Below, in pieces: positions 43,653 to 53,499 of a DNA stretch of 64,000 nucleotides (positions within the stretch are counted from its first letter, which is position 1; each line of letters starts with the position of its first letter). Source of the DNA: Bog-756 sp963727955 (GTDB taxonomy: Bacteria; Actinomycetota; Acidimicrobiia; Acidimicrobiales; RAAP-2); contig CAVSII010000001.1 in assembly GCA_963727955.1 (NCBI GenBank), positions 310,001-374,000 on the forward strand, written 5' to 3'. The translations under genes and the position numbers were made by a program. Below the pieces are notes generated by a model that was not told where the DNA came from, ran no database searches, and worked only from the letters and a program-made list of their open reading frames with translations.

Positions 43653-45269
43653 GTGGATGGCGTCGTAGCTCCCCCAAAACCCAGTCGTAGTACGACAGAA
43701 GCCCGATCTAGGGATCCGGATAGTCCGGCTTGGGTCCTGAAGGGGCATTTACGAACTCTCTGGTTCGTTGGCTTGGTCGTCTTCGGGGTCCAGTTCGTTC
43801 TCCTGGTCAACCACAGTTTGTACCTATGGAACCACTTCGACCTGACTTCTGATTTCGGACAGTACAGCCAAGCATGGCAACAAATTGCCACCGGGCATTT
43901 AAACCCCTACGACACGACCTATCCCTGGTACTACCCACACTACGGTTACCCCTTTTACAAGAGTGACCTGGAACTCATCATGTGGCCGCTTGCACTTCTC
44001 TACTGGGTGTGGCCACATGCCCTTGATTTACTGATCGTTCAGGACATCGCGTTGGCTGGTTCAGGGGTAGTGGCATTTCGGTGGGTTCTCGAGCATCTCC
44101 AACTCCACTCGCCGAATCGCCGGTTCGCCATTTCGATAGGAACCTGTGTGCTCGGAATTCTGGTGCTGCAGCCGTGGACCTACTGGGCCGCATCATACGA
44201 CTACCACTCTGAGCCATTGGCAACACTTTTCACACTTCTTGCCGGCCGAGACTTATGGCTGGGTCGACGCCGCGGATGGATTTGGGTCATTTTCATTCTT
44301 ATGTGCGGCAACGTAGCCACGTCCTATGTAATTGCTCTGGGGGTGGCTGCGCTCATTACCGGTCGGCATCGATGGCGTATGGGATTGGTGCTTATTCTGA
44401 TTGGCATCGCCTGGTTCGGGGTCGTCGGACTTGTGCACTCGGGAAATGGGGCTGCCATAGGGGCATACGCCTATCTCGCCGATCGAACCACCGTAAATGA
44501 CACCCTGGGCGGCATTTTCACGATTGTTACGGGCATGGCGGGACACCCGAGCATCGTCAGCCATGTCGTCGCCTCACGTTGGGGAGATATCTATAAGTTC
44601 GTCGGTGGAGTCGGCACCATCGGTTTCTTTTCGTCGTTCGGGGCGGTGCTATCGGTCGTGGTTCTGGCGCCAAGCGCTCTCAACTCGTCGGCCCTCTACG
44701 TGTCCAATATTGCCGGTTCCCAAAATTTCATGGCTGTGATGGCTACTGCAGTTGGAATTGCGATGTTCGCCACCTGGCTCACGAGGCGGGGTCGTGGGCG
44801 CGACCGCCGATTTCAAGCTGGAATCATTGCCATTGCAATGCTCCTGGTGATTGGCGCGCTAGTACAGACAGCGGTAATGACCATCCGCTTGACGTCGTTA
44901 TCAGGCCAGACGTTCGCTCGAGTTAACTCGGTTACAGCGGCTGAGCTTTCCACAGTGAGCGCCGCAATCCCAGAACAGGCGGAAACGATCGTGTCGCAAG
45001 GTGTGGTCGGCCGGTTTGCCCAGCGGCGCCATTTCTATCCCTACTTCGACTATTTCCCGAATGGGCAGACGGTGCCAGTCTTTGGTGACACGGTCTACGT
45101 CATCCTGGTGCCCAACCAAGGTCTAGAAGCTGCGTCGCCATCCGAGACGGATACATCAGTGGCTTTCATGCGACGGATTGGTGCACATCAGATCAGCGAT
45201 CGCCATGGAGTGGACGCTTTTGCATGGCGCGTACCAAAGGGTCAACGCACAATCGTATTTCCGCCCTGA
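43653..45269 (+). CDS. DUF2079 polytopic membrane protein
   Basis: A 538-residue membrane protein with about 12 hydrophobic segments. The first extracellular loop has YNNRYDLAIFDQ-like features replaced by NHFDLTSDFGQYSQAWQQIATGHLNPYDT, and WAASYDYHSEPLATLFTLLAG resembles the conserved HxD/EP region of DUF2079. These proteins are relatives of GT-C glycosyltransferases; enzymatic activity is unproven here. The C-terminus is a ~120-residue soluble domain ending in WRVPKGQRTIVFPP. The gene is visibly less GC-rich than its neighbours and its codons end more often in A or T, so recent acquisition is possible. Confidence 0.78.
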   Translation: MDGVVAPPKPSRSTTEARSRDPDSPAWVLKGHLRTLWFVGLVVFGVQFVLLVNHSLYLWNHFDLTSDFGQYSQAWQQIATGHLNPYDTTYPWYYPHYGYPFYKSDLELIMWPLALLYWVWPHALDLLIVQDIALAGSGVVAFRWVLEHLQLHSPNRRFAISIGTCVLGILVLQPWTYWAASYDYHSEPLATLFTLLAGRDLWLGRRRGWIWVIFILMCGNVATSYVIALGVAALITGRHRWRMGLVLILIGIAWFGVVGLVHSGNGAAIGAYAYLADRTTVNDTLGGIFTIVTGMAGHPSIVSHVVASRWGDIYKFVGGVGTIGFFSSFGAVLSVVVLAPSALNSSALYVSNIAGSQNFMAVMATAVGIAMFATWLTRRGRGRDRRFQAGIIAIAMLLVIGALVQTAVMTIRLTSLSGQTFARVNSVTAAELSTVSAAIPEQAETIVSQGVVGRFAQRRHFYPYFDYFPNGQTVPVFGDTVYVILVPNQGLEAASPSETDTSVAFMRRIGAHQISDRHGVDAFAWRVPKGQRTIVFPP

Positions 45270-45284
45270 CGACGCCTGCTCTTG

Positions 45285-45540
45285 GCCACCCACTGAGGTG
45301 GTCCTTCGGAAAGGCCCGCATCCAGACGGTCATGTAGGTGACCATGAGCACGGCGGCCACGCTGATGACCGTCTCGGGTCCCTGCTGCGGTCTGAGCGGC
45401 AGTCCGGCCTCGAGCACCCTCAACACCACGGCCAGCACGATGCAGATGGCGGCGGCGATCGCACTGGCCTTGCCTACGCTCCGCACCAGGTCCCCTCGGT
45501 TTGGATGCGCACGTGACGATGGCGTCTGCCGATTTCCTAT
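45285..45540 (-). pseudogene. Fragment of an FTR1-family iron permease
   Basis: On the minus strand a frame reads NRGDLVRSVGKASAIAAAIC, then LRVLEAGLPLRPQQGPETVI and AVLMVTYMTVWMRAF. These match consecutive helices of the FTR1/EfeU ferrous-iron permease family. The REGLEA iron motif, the first helix and everything beyond the third or fourth helix are missing. Only about 80 residues survive, so it is an internal relic and not a functional permease. Confidence 0.55.
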
Positions 45541-45543
45541 GGC

Positions 45544-46752
45544 CTAGCCCGGTGGGTCCACCAATCCGTTGGCCCGGGCCACCGCCCCGAACCACGATGC
45601 GCTCGGTTTGGGATGGCGGGCAAATGTTTCCGGGTCGACGCTGTGGAGTCCGAACTTGGGTCCAAACCCGTGGGACCACTCAAAGTTGTCGAGCAGGCTC
45701 CACACGAAGTAACCGCGAATGTCGACTCCGTCATCGAGGGCGCGCCGCACGCCCCGCAGGACTGCGGCCAGATAGGTGATGCGCTCGGCGTCGTCGTCTG
45801 TGGCGATGCCGCTCTCCGTCAGGAGCACCGGCACCCCGGTCATGGCCGCCGCTCGCCGAGCGCAGTAGTCGACCCCCTGGGGCCAGTACTCGTAGCCCAT
45901 CTGGGTGGTGGGCACTCCCGGTTCGTTGGGAGCCTGACCTTCGGGACCGAAGTGCACACGCGAGTAGCACTGGACACCGATGAAATCGTCGCCTTCGATG
46001 GCCCGAAAGAAACGGTCCTCGAGGATCTCGCGGGCTGCTTCGAGCACGCTCTCCCCGCCGGGGTCGGCCACCATCTCGTCCATGGACAACGTCAGGCCGA
46101 CGGGGAAGTGGCCCGGGCCCGATCGCAAGGCGTCGACCCCCAGACGATGTGCTCGCACCACCGCTTCATTGACTGCCAGGTGGCGGGCAAAGCTGTCTTT
46201 GAATTGGGATGATGAGGAGTCGACGTTGTAGCCCCTGGCCCCGATCAGGTTGAGCTCGTTGAGGGTGCACGCCCAACCGATGAGGTCACCGAGGTGACCT
46301 CCGGCCCGAGCCACAAATCGGGCGAATATTTCCGGTGCGTCGGCCGCCTCCCACCCGCCGCGGGCGTTGAACCAGGTCGGGGTGGTGAAATGGTGGAAGG
46401 TCACTACCGGGACGATGTTCCCTTGGCGACAGGCCGCGGAGATCCGGCGGTAATGGTCCAGTGCGGCTGTGGAGAACTCGCCCTCGGCGGGCTCGATGCG
46501 GCTCCACTCGAGGGAGAAGCGATAGGCCCCGAGCCCCATGGCTGAAACGAGGGCGACGTCCTCGGGCCACCTGTGGAGCGAATCGCATGCGTCCCCGCTC
46601 GACTCGGCATAGCCGGAGTCGGGCTCGTGCTCCCGTGCCCACGAATCGTTGTTGACGTTGCCCCCCTCGATCTGATGGGCCGCGGTGGCCGCACCCCAGA
46701 GGAAGCCCTCGGGAAAGGTGATGTCCGGGGTAGCGGGATCGGCTCGGGTCAC
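45544..46752 (-). CDS. Glycoside hydrolase family 1 beta-glycosidase (copy 1)
   Basis: The 402-residue protein has the GH1 N-terminal signature ITFPEGFLWGAATAAHQIEGG and the acid/base region TLNELN with E166. The nucleophile region is LLTESGIA with E313. The usual motifs read NEP and TENG, so each has one or two substitutions. GYFVWSLLDNFEWSHGFGPKFGL near the C-terminus is typical. It would hydrolyse beta-glucosides or related sugars; no signal peptide is seen. It is short for GH1 (commonly about 450). A highly similar copy lies at 55937-57145 on the same strand. It diverges from the monooxygenase gene. Confidence 0.88.
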   Translation of the reverse strand: MTRADPATPDITFPEGFLWGAATAAHQIEGGNVNNDSWAREHEPDSGYAESSGDACDSLHRWPEDVALVSAMGLGAYRFSLEWSRIEPAEGEFSTAALDHYRRISAACRQGNIVPVVTFHHFTTPTWFNARGGWEAADAPEIFARFVARAGGHLGDLIGWACTLNELNLIGARGYNVDSSSSQFKDSFARHLAVNEAVVRAHRLGVDALRSGPGHFPVGLTLSMDEMVADPGGESVLEAAREILEDRFFRAIEGDDFIGVQCYSRVHFGPEGQAPNEPGVPTTQMGYEYWPQGVDYCARRAAAMTGVPVLLTESGIATDDDAERITYLAAVLRGVRRALDDGVDIRGYFVWSLLDNFEWSHGFGPKFGLHSVDPETFARHPKPSASWFGAVARANGLVDPPG

Positions 46753-46913
46753 GAACGATCACCGTAGCGCCCGTAGTCGGCCGGTCAGCCTCGAGCATCC
46801 TGAGGATCGGCCTGCTCCTGCGGAACGAGGACAGCGGGATGGCCGGGCCTGTGGTCTTCCCGCCCTCTCCCTCGCCGAGATCGACGAAACCGGACCTGAC
46901 CTAGTATTCGACC

Positions 46914-48736
<1,823 letters not shown>

Positions 48737-48740
<4 letters not shown>

Positions 48741-50392
48741 GCGGGCGTCAGCGGGTCGCCGTGGTGACCGGTGGTGGGGGTGGGATCGGCGCGGCCATCG
48801 CCGAGGAGCTGGGCCGCGGTGGTTGGTTTGTCGTCACTCTCGATCCCCTGGTGACTCTTGACGGCTCCGAGCGGCTGCCGGATCAGGAGGAGACCACCGC
48901 CGGTCGCATCGTGGCGGCCGGTGGCGCGGCCCGGGCCTCGTCGGTGTCGGTGACCGACGGCCAAGCGGTCAACGGCCTCTTCCGGGAGCTGGTCGACGAG
49001 CACGGCGGTCTCGACGCCGTCATCAATGTGGCCGGCATCACCCGGCAGACCTACTTCGGCCGAGGCACCGAAGAGGACTGGCTGGCAGTTCTGGCCGTGC
49101 ACCTCGAGGGCTACCTCAACGTGCTCGGGGGCGCCCTGCCGCTCATGGCCGCCGCCGGCCACGGCCGCGTCCTCGGCGTGACCTCCGGATCGGGATGGCG
49201 GGCCGCAGATGCCGGCGCCTACAGCTGTGCCAAGCGGGCCGTGGCCGCGTTGACCTGGCAACTGGGGCGACAGGCACCACCGGGCGTCACCGTCAACGCC
49301 ATGTCGCCCATCGCCGCCACCCGGATGATGGCCTCTGCCCTCGAGCGCGCTCGCAAGGCGGGCCGGTCGGGCGAGGGCGGGATCTCCTTCCTGTCGGTAG
49401 CCGGCCCCGAGGACCTCGGGCCGCTCGGCGCCTACCTGGTCGGTGAGGAATTCGGGTGGTGCAGCGGTCGGGTGCTGTTTGCCGGCGGCTCGGAAGTGGC
49501 CATCGTCGACGAGCCGCGACTTCTCGAGGTGGTGCGCACCGACCAGGTGGTCTCTCTGGCCCGGGTGCTCGAGGCGGTCATCCCTCGGGCCTTCGCCAAA
49601 GCGGAGTCCAGCCAGACCAGCGAGGGGGGCGGCAACCCCCGGTTCGGGCCCATCTTCGCCGAGCCGGCCCCCGCCGAGGTGGCCCTGCCGCAGGTGCGAT
49701 CCTGTGCCGTGGTCACCGATCGTCCCGGGTTGGCCGCCTCGTTGACGGCTGCGCTCGAGGCCCGCTCGATCACCTGCCACCGCCTCGACAACGCCCACAG
49801 CTTCGACGCCGCAGCCAAGGCCCTGAACGCTGCCGCCGAGAGCGCGGGGCCCATCGATGCCATCGTCGTTGCCCTTGCCGCCGGTCCGGCCACGGCTACC
49901 TCGGCGGAAGGGTGGGAGCGGGTGCTGGCTGAGCACCGTGACATCGTTGCCCACATCCATACCGACGCCGGATGGGCCCGCGCCGCGGCCGACTACGCCG
50001 CCGGGGCCGGTCACCCCGTCCGGCTGGTCACCCTCACCGACGCGGTGACCAGCGAAGGACGCAGTCGAGGGCAAGCCTCGGCCCAGCACGCCCGGGTCGC
50101 CGCCGGTGCCACCGAGGGGCGGGTCACAGCGTTCGCAGCCAGTATCGAGGCCTCGGAGGAGAAGGCCGGCCCAACGGCAGGGGAGCTGGTCGCCCACCTG
50201 CTCAGTGACCCCGAGACTACGGCTCTGGCCGGCGCCGAACTGGCCATCGGTGCTGGGTGGCTCGGCCTCCGCAGTCATCCCCGACCGATCGGCAGCATCA
50301 CCTACGGTGGTCCGGGCCTCCCCGATTGGCTCGACGCCACGCTGAGGGAGGTCGTCGGGACCGACGGACGCCGGCCGTCGGGGGAGGCCTGA
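48737..50392 (+). CDS. Tandem SDR-fold dehydrogenase
   Basis: The 551-residue protein starts at GTG 48737, overlapping the monooxygenase stop by four bases. The first half is an intact short-chain dehydrogenase: NAD-binding TGGGGGIG at 11-18, NVAG near 97, and catalytic Y162xxxK166 in GAYSCAKRAV. The second half (about 330-551) has an SDR-like outline (SCAVVTDRPGLAASLTAALE) but lacks a visible YxxxK or glycine-rich loop, so it may be a degenerate duplicate or structural. It would oxidise an alcohol to a ketone, or the reverse. The operon partners are a BVMO and an amidohydrolase. Confidence 0.85.
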
Positions 50393-51258
50393 TGACCGAC
50401 CGACCTGTCCGGGTCGTGGATGCGCACGTGCACATCTGGGATCCCGCCCGCACCGACTGGTACCCGTACCTGGCGCGTCCCCCGGCGCAGGAGACCGGTG
50501 ATGCCTCGCGGATGTACCGCCGCTTCGCCGTCGACACCTACGAGGCGGAGGCGGCCGGGTGGAATGTCGAGAAGTTCGTCAACGTGGCTGCCGCGACCGG
50601 CGGTCACTCGATCGACGAGACCATCGAGCTCGACGGCAACGCTCATTCCCGCGGGGGTCCCGACGCCATCGTCGGCGGTCTGCCGCCGACCGATACGGTG
50701 GCCGAGGCCACCGAGCTCCTCGACCGACAGATGACAGCGTCACGGTTTCGTGGGGTCCGACCCATGGGCCGGTACGAGGGACCGCTCCCAGCCGCCGGCG
50801 TGCTCCGTGCCCTGCAGGAACGGAACCTCCTGTTCGAGCTCATGACCCATCCCGACCAGCTGCAGGAGGCGGCGGCCCAACTGGCCGGCTTGGGCGACCT
50901 GACGGTGGTGGTCGAACACACCGGATGGCCCCGGTCCAATTCCGACGCCGAGCGTGCCCTGTGGAAGGTGGGCATGGACGCGCTGGCCGAGCTCGGTGAC
51001 AACGTCGTGTGCAAGCTCTCCGGCCTGGCCATGCCATTCGGCTCCATGAGCGTCGATGCCTTCGCCCCGTGGCTCGAGTACGCCATCGAGGCCTTCGGTG
51101 ACGACCGCTGCATGTTCGCCAGCAACTTCCCCGTCGACTCCATGTACGGTACCTTCGACGAGCTCTACACCGTGTTCACCACGGTGACGGCCGGCCTCGA
51201 CGATGAATCCCGCCAGAAGCTGTTTGCCGGAAACGCGGAGCGCATCTATCGCTTTTAG
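50392..51258 (+). CDS. Amidohydrolase-family (COG3618-type) hydrolase, possible lactonase
   Basis: The 288-residue TIM-barrel protein has VVDAHVHIWDPARTDWYPYL, then RFRGVRPMGRYEG, LTVVVEHTGWPR, VVCKLSGLAMPFG and MFASNFPVDS. The HxH pair, central His and late Asp are the metal and catalytic residues of amidohydrolase_2 enzymes, which include lactonases and decarboxylases. Its ATG shares one base with the SDR stop (TGATG) and GGGGAGG lies upstream. In the operon a lactonase acting on the Baeyer-Villiger product is the simplest reading, but it is inferred. Confidence 0.85.
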   Translation: MTDRPVRVVDAHVHIWDPARTDWYPYLARPPAQETGDASRMYRRFAVDTYEAEAAGWNVEKFVNVAAATGGHSIDETIELDGNAHSRGGPDAIVGGLPPTDTVAEATELLDRQMTASRFRGVRPMGRYEGPLPAAGVLRALQERNLLFELMTHPDQLQEAAAQLAGLGDLTVVVEHTGWPRSNSDAERALWKVGMDALAELGDNVVCKLSGLAMPFGSMSVDAFAPWLEYAIEAFGDDRCMFASNFPVDSMYGTFDELYTVFTTVTAGLDDESRQKLFAGNAERIYRF

Positions 51259-51294
51259 CGGGTCACATCCCGCGTGAGGACAGAGAAGGTGGAT

Positions 51295-51924
51295 ATGGCA
51301 GAGATGACACAATTCACGATCGGGGCCGAGGCACGCTGCTCCGACGGCGACTGTGGCCAGGTGACCCAGGTGGTGATCGACCCTGTGGCCCGGGCCGTCA
51401 CCCATCTGGTGGTCGAACCCAAGCATCGGCAAGGACTTGGACGTCTCGTCCCCCTCGATCTGGTCGAGGATGCCACCTCTGATGAGGTTCGGCTCACCTG
51501 CACGATGGAGGAGTTCGAGAAACTCGACTTCGCCGAAGAGACCCAGTTCCTACCTGGTAGTGGTGGACACGCCGACTACACAGCAGGTCAGGCCCTCTCT
51601 CAGCCTTATTACGGTCTGAGCGGAGTCATCGGTGACGTCCCCCAGGCGGTCACCTACGACTCTCTTCCCCTAGACGAGGTGGCTGTACGACGGGGTGAGC
51701 ACGTCGAGGCCAGGGACGGCAAGATCGGAGTAGTCCAGGGGCTGGTCGTTGACCCTCGGACGCACCACGTCACCCACGTGCTACTCCAAGAAGGTCACCT
51801 CTGGGGGCGCAAACAGGTGGCCATTCCGATCGATGCCGTCCGTAAGGTGGACGCCGGTGTCCGACTCGACATCACCAAACAGCAGGTGGAGGACCTGCCT
51901 GCTGTCGGAATCGACCAATCCTGA
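51295..51924 (+). CDS. Tandem PRC-barrel protein
   Basis: A 209-residue protein with two PRC-barrel-like halves: ARCSDGDCGQVTQVVIDPVARAVTHLVVEPK and EARDGKIGVVQGLVVDPRTHHVTHVLLQEGHLWGRKQVAIPI. PRC barrels occur in photosynthetic reaction centre H subunits and RimM, but here they are probably structural or binding domains of unknown role. ATG 51295 follows AGAGAAGGTGG. It is separated from the amidohydrolase by 36 bases with a short possible hairpin, so it may or may not belong to that operon. Confidence 0.75.
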   Translation: MAEMTQFTIGAEARCSDGDCGQVTQVVIDPVARAVTHLVVEPKHRQGLGRLVPLDLVEDATSDEVRLTCTMEEFEKLDFAEETQFLPGSGGHADYTAGQALSQPYYGLSGVIGDVPQAVTYDSLPLDEVAVRRGEHVEARDGKIGVVQGLVVDPRTHHVTHVLLQEGHLWGRKQVAIPIDAVRKVDAGVRLDITKQQVEDLPAVGIDQS

Positions 51925-51969
51925 CAGTAGTGGCCACGAGGACCGAGCTTCGAGGGGTTTGAGCCCGTT

Positions 51970-52497
51970 TCAGTCGGTCACCCAGCGCCCGCGGAGGTCC
52001 TCGAGCCAGGGCGGCAATTCGATGGCGGGATCGGGCAACGCGTCGGCACCCCGCAGCTCGAGCAGGCGTTCAAAGGATGCCGGATCGTCCCCCCAGCCCC
52101 GAGGATCCCCCATCATGACCTCGAAGAGAAGGGCTCCCTCCGGTCCGGCCTCGAAGGGGCCGAAGGCGGCTCCCTGAGGTAGCTCGATGTGGGTTCCCGC
52201 CGGGCATCGGCGATGGCCACAGAGGATCTCGCCCTCGAGGACCATAACCACGTGCGGGCTCAGATGTCCGTGCCGCCGCTGGAGAACCCCTGGGTCCCAG
52301 CGGGCGTAGAGCGACAGGTAGAGCGGATCGGCGGAGAAGGCCAACCACTTCTCCCATACGGAAGCGACCGTGCCGTCGGACAGGCGTACGGCGCGGACCT
52401 GCTGCCAGGGGACGTCTGGATCGTCGAGGTGCCGGAAGATCGGTTCGAGTCCGGCAATCTTTGGCCCGCCTACGTCGCCCACGGTTGATCCCCCCAT
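51970..52497 (-). CDS. Cupin-domain protein
   Basis: A 175-residue cupin. The first cupin motif is recognised in DPGVLQRRHGHLSPHVVMVLEGEILCGHRRCPAGTHIELPQGAAFGPFEAGPEGALLFEVMMGD; the His and Glu residues could bind a metal. The rest is a Pro/Trp-rich tail. The open frame extends ~110 bases upstream; ATG 52497 gives the compact protein. It is convergent with the PRC-barrel gene. Function is unknown, and a small-molecule sensing or isomerase role is possible. Confidence 0.72.
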   Translation of the reverse strand: MGGSTVGDVGGPKIAGLEPIFRHLDDPDVPWQQVRAVRLSDGTVASVWEKWLAFSADPLYLSLYARWDPGVLQRRHGHLSPHVVMVLEGEILCGHRRCPAGTHIELPQGAAFGPFEAGPEGALLFEVMMGDPRGWGDDPASFERLLELRGADALPDPAIELPPWLEDLRGRWVTD

Positions 52498-52672
52498 CCG
52501 ATGATCAGCGCTGCCACCTCCATCGCCCGACGACCCTAGTCTCGTCAGGACAGGTGGTGTCCGATCAGGCGACGCTGTCGGTGCCCTTCGCCGTCTGCAC
52601 GGTGGCGCCACCCGATCAGGGGGGGTGGGGCCGGACGGTCTACGACCTCACGGCTGGCAAACAGGGCACGCA

Positions 52673-52761
52673 CTAACTGAAATCATCGGTCCACGTCGAG
52701 CCGTCCCAGTACCGTTGCCGACCAGGAGGCTCGCCCGGTGCCGGAAACCAGCCCGCGGGGG
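52673..52761 (-). other. Out-of-frame DUF2510 motif at the end of the 52683 gene
   Basis: A second minus-strand frame here reads PAGWFPAPGEPPGRQRYWDG, then STWTDDFS and a stop, a clear DUF2510 signature. Deleting one base of the G-run (plus strand 52757-52761) would join it to the upstream membrane protein. Confidence 0.6.
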
Positions 52762-53339
52762 AGGTCGGCCGACGGGAGAGGGGTGGCGGGTGGGCCGGTT
52801 GGCGACGCGGCAACTGTCGGCATGCCACCCTGGATGAAATCGCCGAACGACGGGATCGGGGCTTGCCCGAGGTCTGACTCCGTCGGCTCTGTGGGAGATG
52901 TTGTCGGCTCGGATGGCATCGACGGAATCGACCCACCACCCAAAGGTTGCCCGTACGGGTTCCGACCGGGGAACGACGGTCCGGGACCGTACCGGCCGGG
53001 CTGCCCGTAGCCACCCGCCGATGCGAACCTGGCTCTCAGCATCTCTACCTCGCTGGTGACCGGCCACTTGGAGAAGGCGAATATGAGAACGAAGACGGCA
53101 CCGACCAGCGGGACGAAGGTAATGAGGATCCACCAGCCCGAGTAGCCCGCCTTGGTGACGATCTTGACGGCGGCAATGATCCCGATGACGAGGAAGGCAA
53201 GGTAGATGAACAGGAGGACTCCGAGGCCTGCGAAGAGTCCAGCGGTACTGCAGGTTTGCTGTCCCCCTGATTCCGTCACGCAGGTCACTGCGGCCGAAAG
53301 TGCTCCGGTGGGCCACAGATGCACCAAGGATTCGATCAT
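52683..53339 (-). CDS. Membrane protein, two spans, probably frameshifted at the C-terminus
   Basis: The 218-residue protein has two membrane helices (LGVLLFIYLAFLVIGIIAAV and GWWILITFVPLVGAVFVLIFAFSKWP). The segment YSGWWILITFVPLVG resembles a DUF805/DUF5684-like pattern. A Gly/Pro-rich linker with YGQPGRYGPGPSFPGRNPYG repeats follows. As encoded, it ends in a low-complexity tail, but a DUF2510 motif lies out of frame at the same place. A single-base slip in a five-G run would restore it, so the tail seen here is probably wrong. Function unknown. Confidence 0.6.
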   Translation of the reverse strand: MIESLVHLWPTGALSAAVTCVTESGGQQTCSTAGLFAGLGVLLFIYLAFLVIGIIAAVKIVTKAGYSGWWILITFVPLVGAVFVLIFAFSKWPVTSEVEMLRARFASAGGYGQPGRYGPGPSFPGRNPYGQPLGGGSIPSMPSEPTTSPTEPTESDLGQAPIPSFGDFIQGGMPTVAASPTGPPATPLPSADLPRGLVSGTGRASWSATVLGRLDVDR

Positions 53340-53499
53340 TTCACCCTCCGATCACCATTCCGTCGACTGTTCGACCAGGGCCAGCCGCCATCTTCGAATT
53401 TGTCTAGTACAACCACCTAGCAAAGGCCCGGATGGGCGCCCTGCTTCCGGCCGACGAAGGTGCAACACCGCCGGTCGAGGGCCTCTGAGGTGGACCAGG

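Noticed and set aside
42920..43690. A 256-residue open frame before the DUF2079 gene
   Set aside because: It has no hydrophobic or domain pattern, overlaps the DUF2079 start, and its composition looks like random translation.
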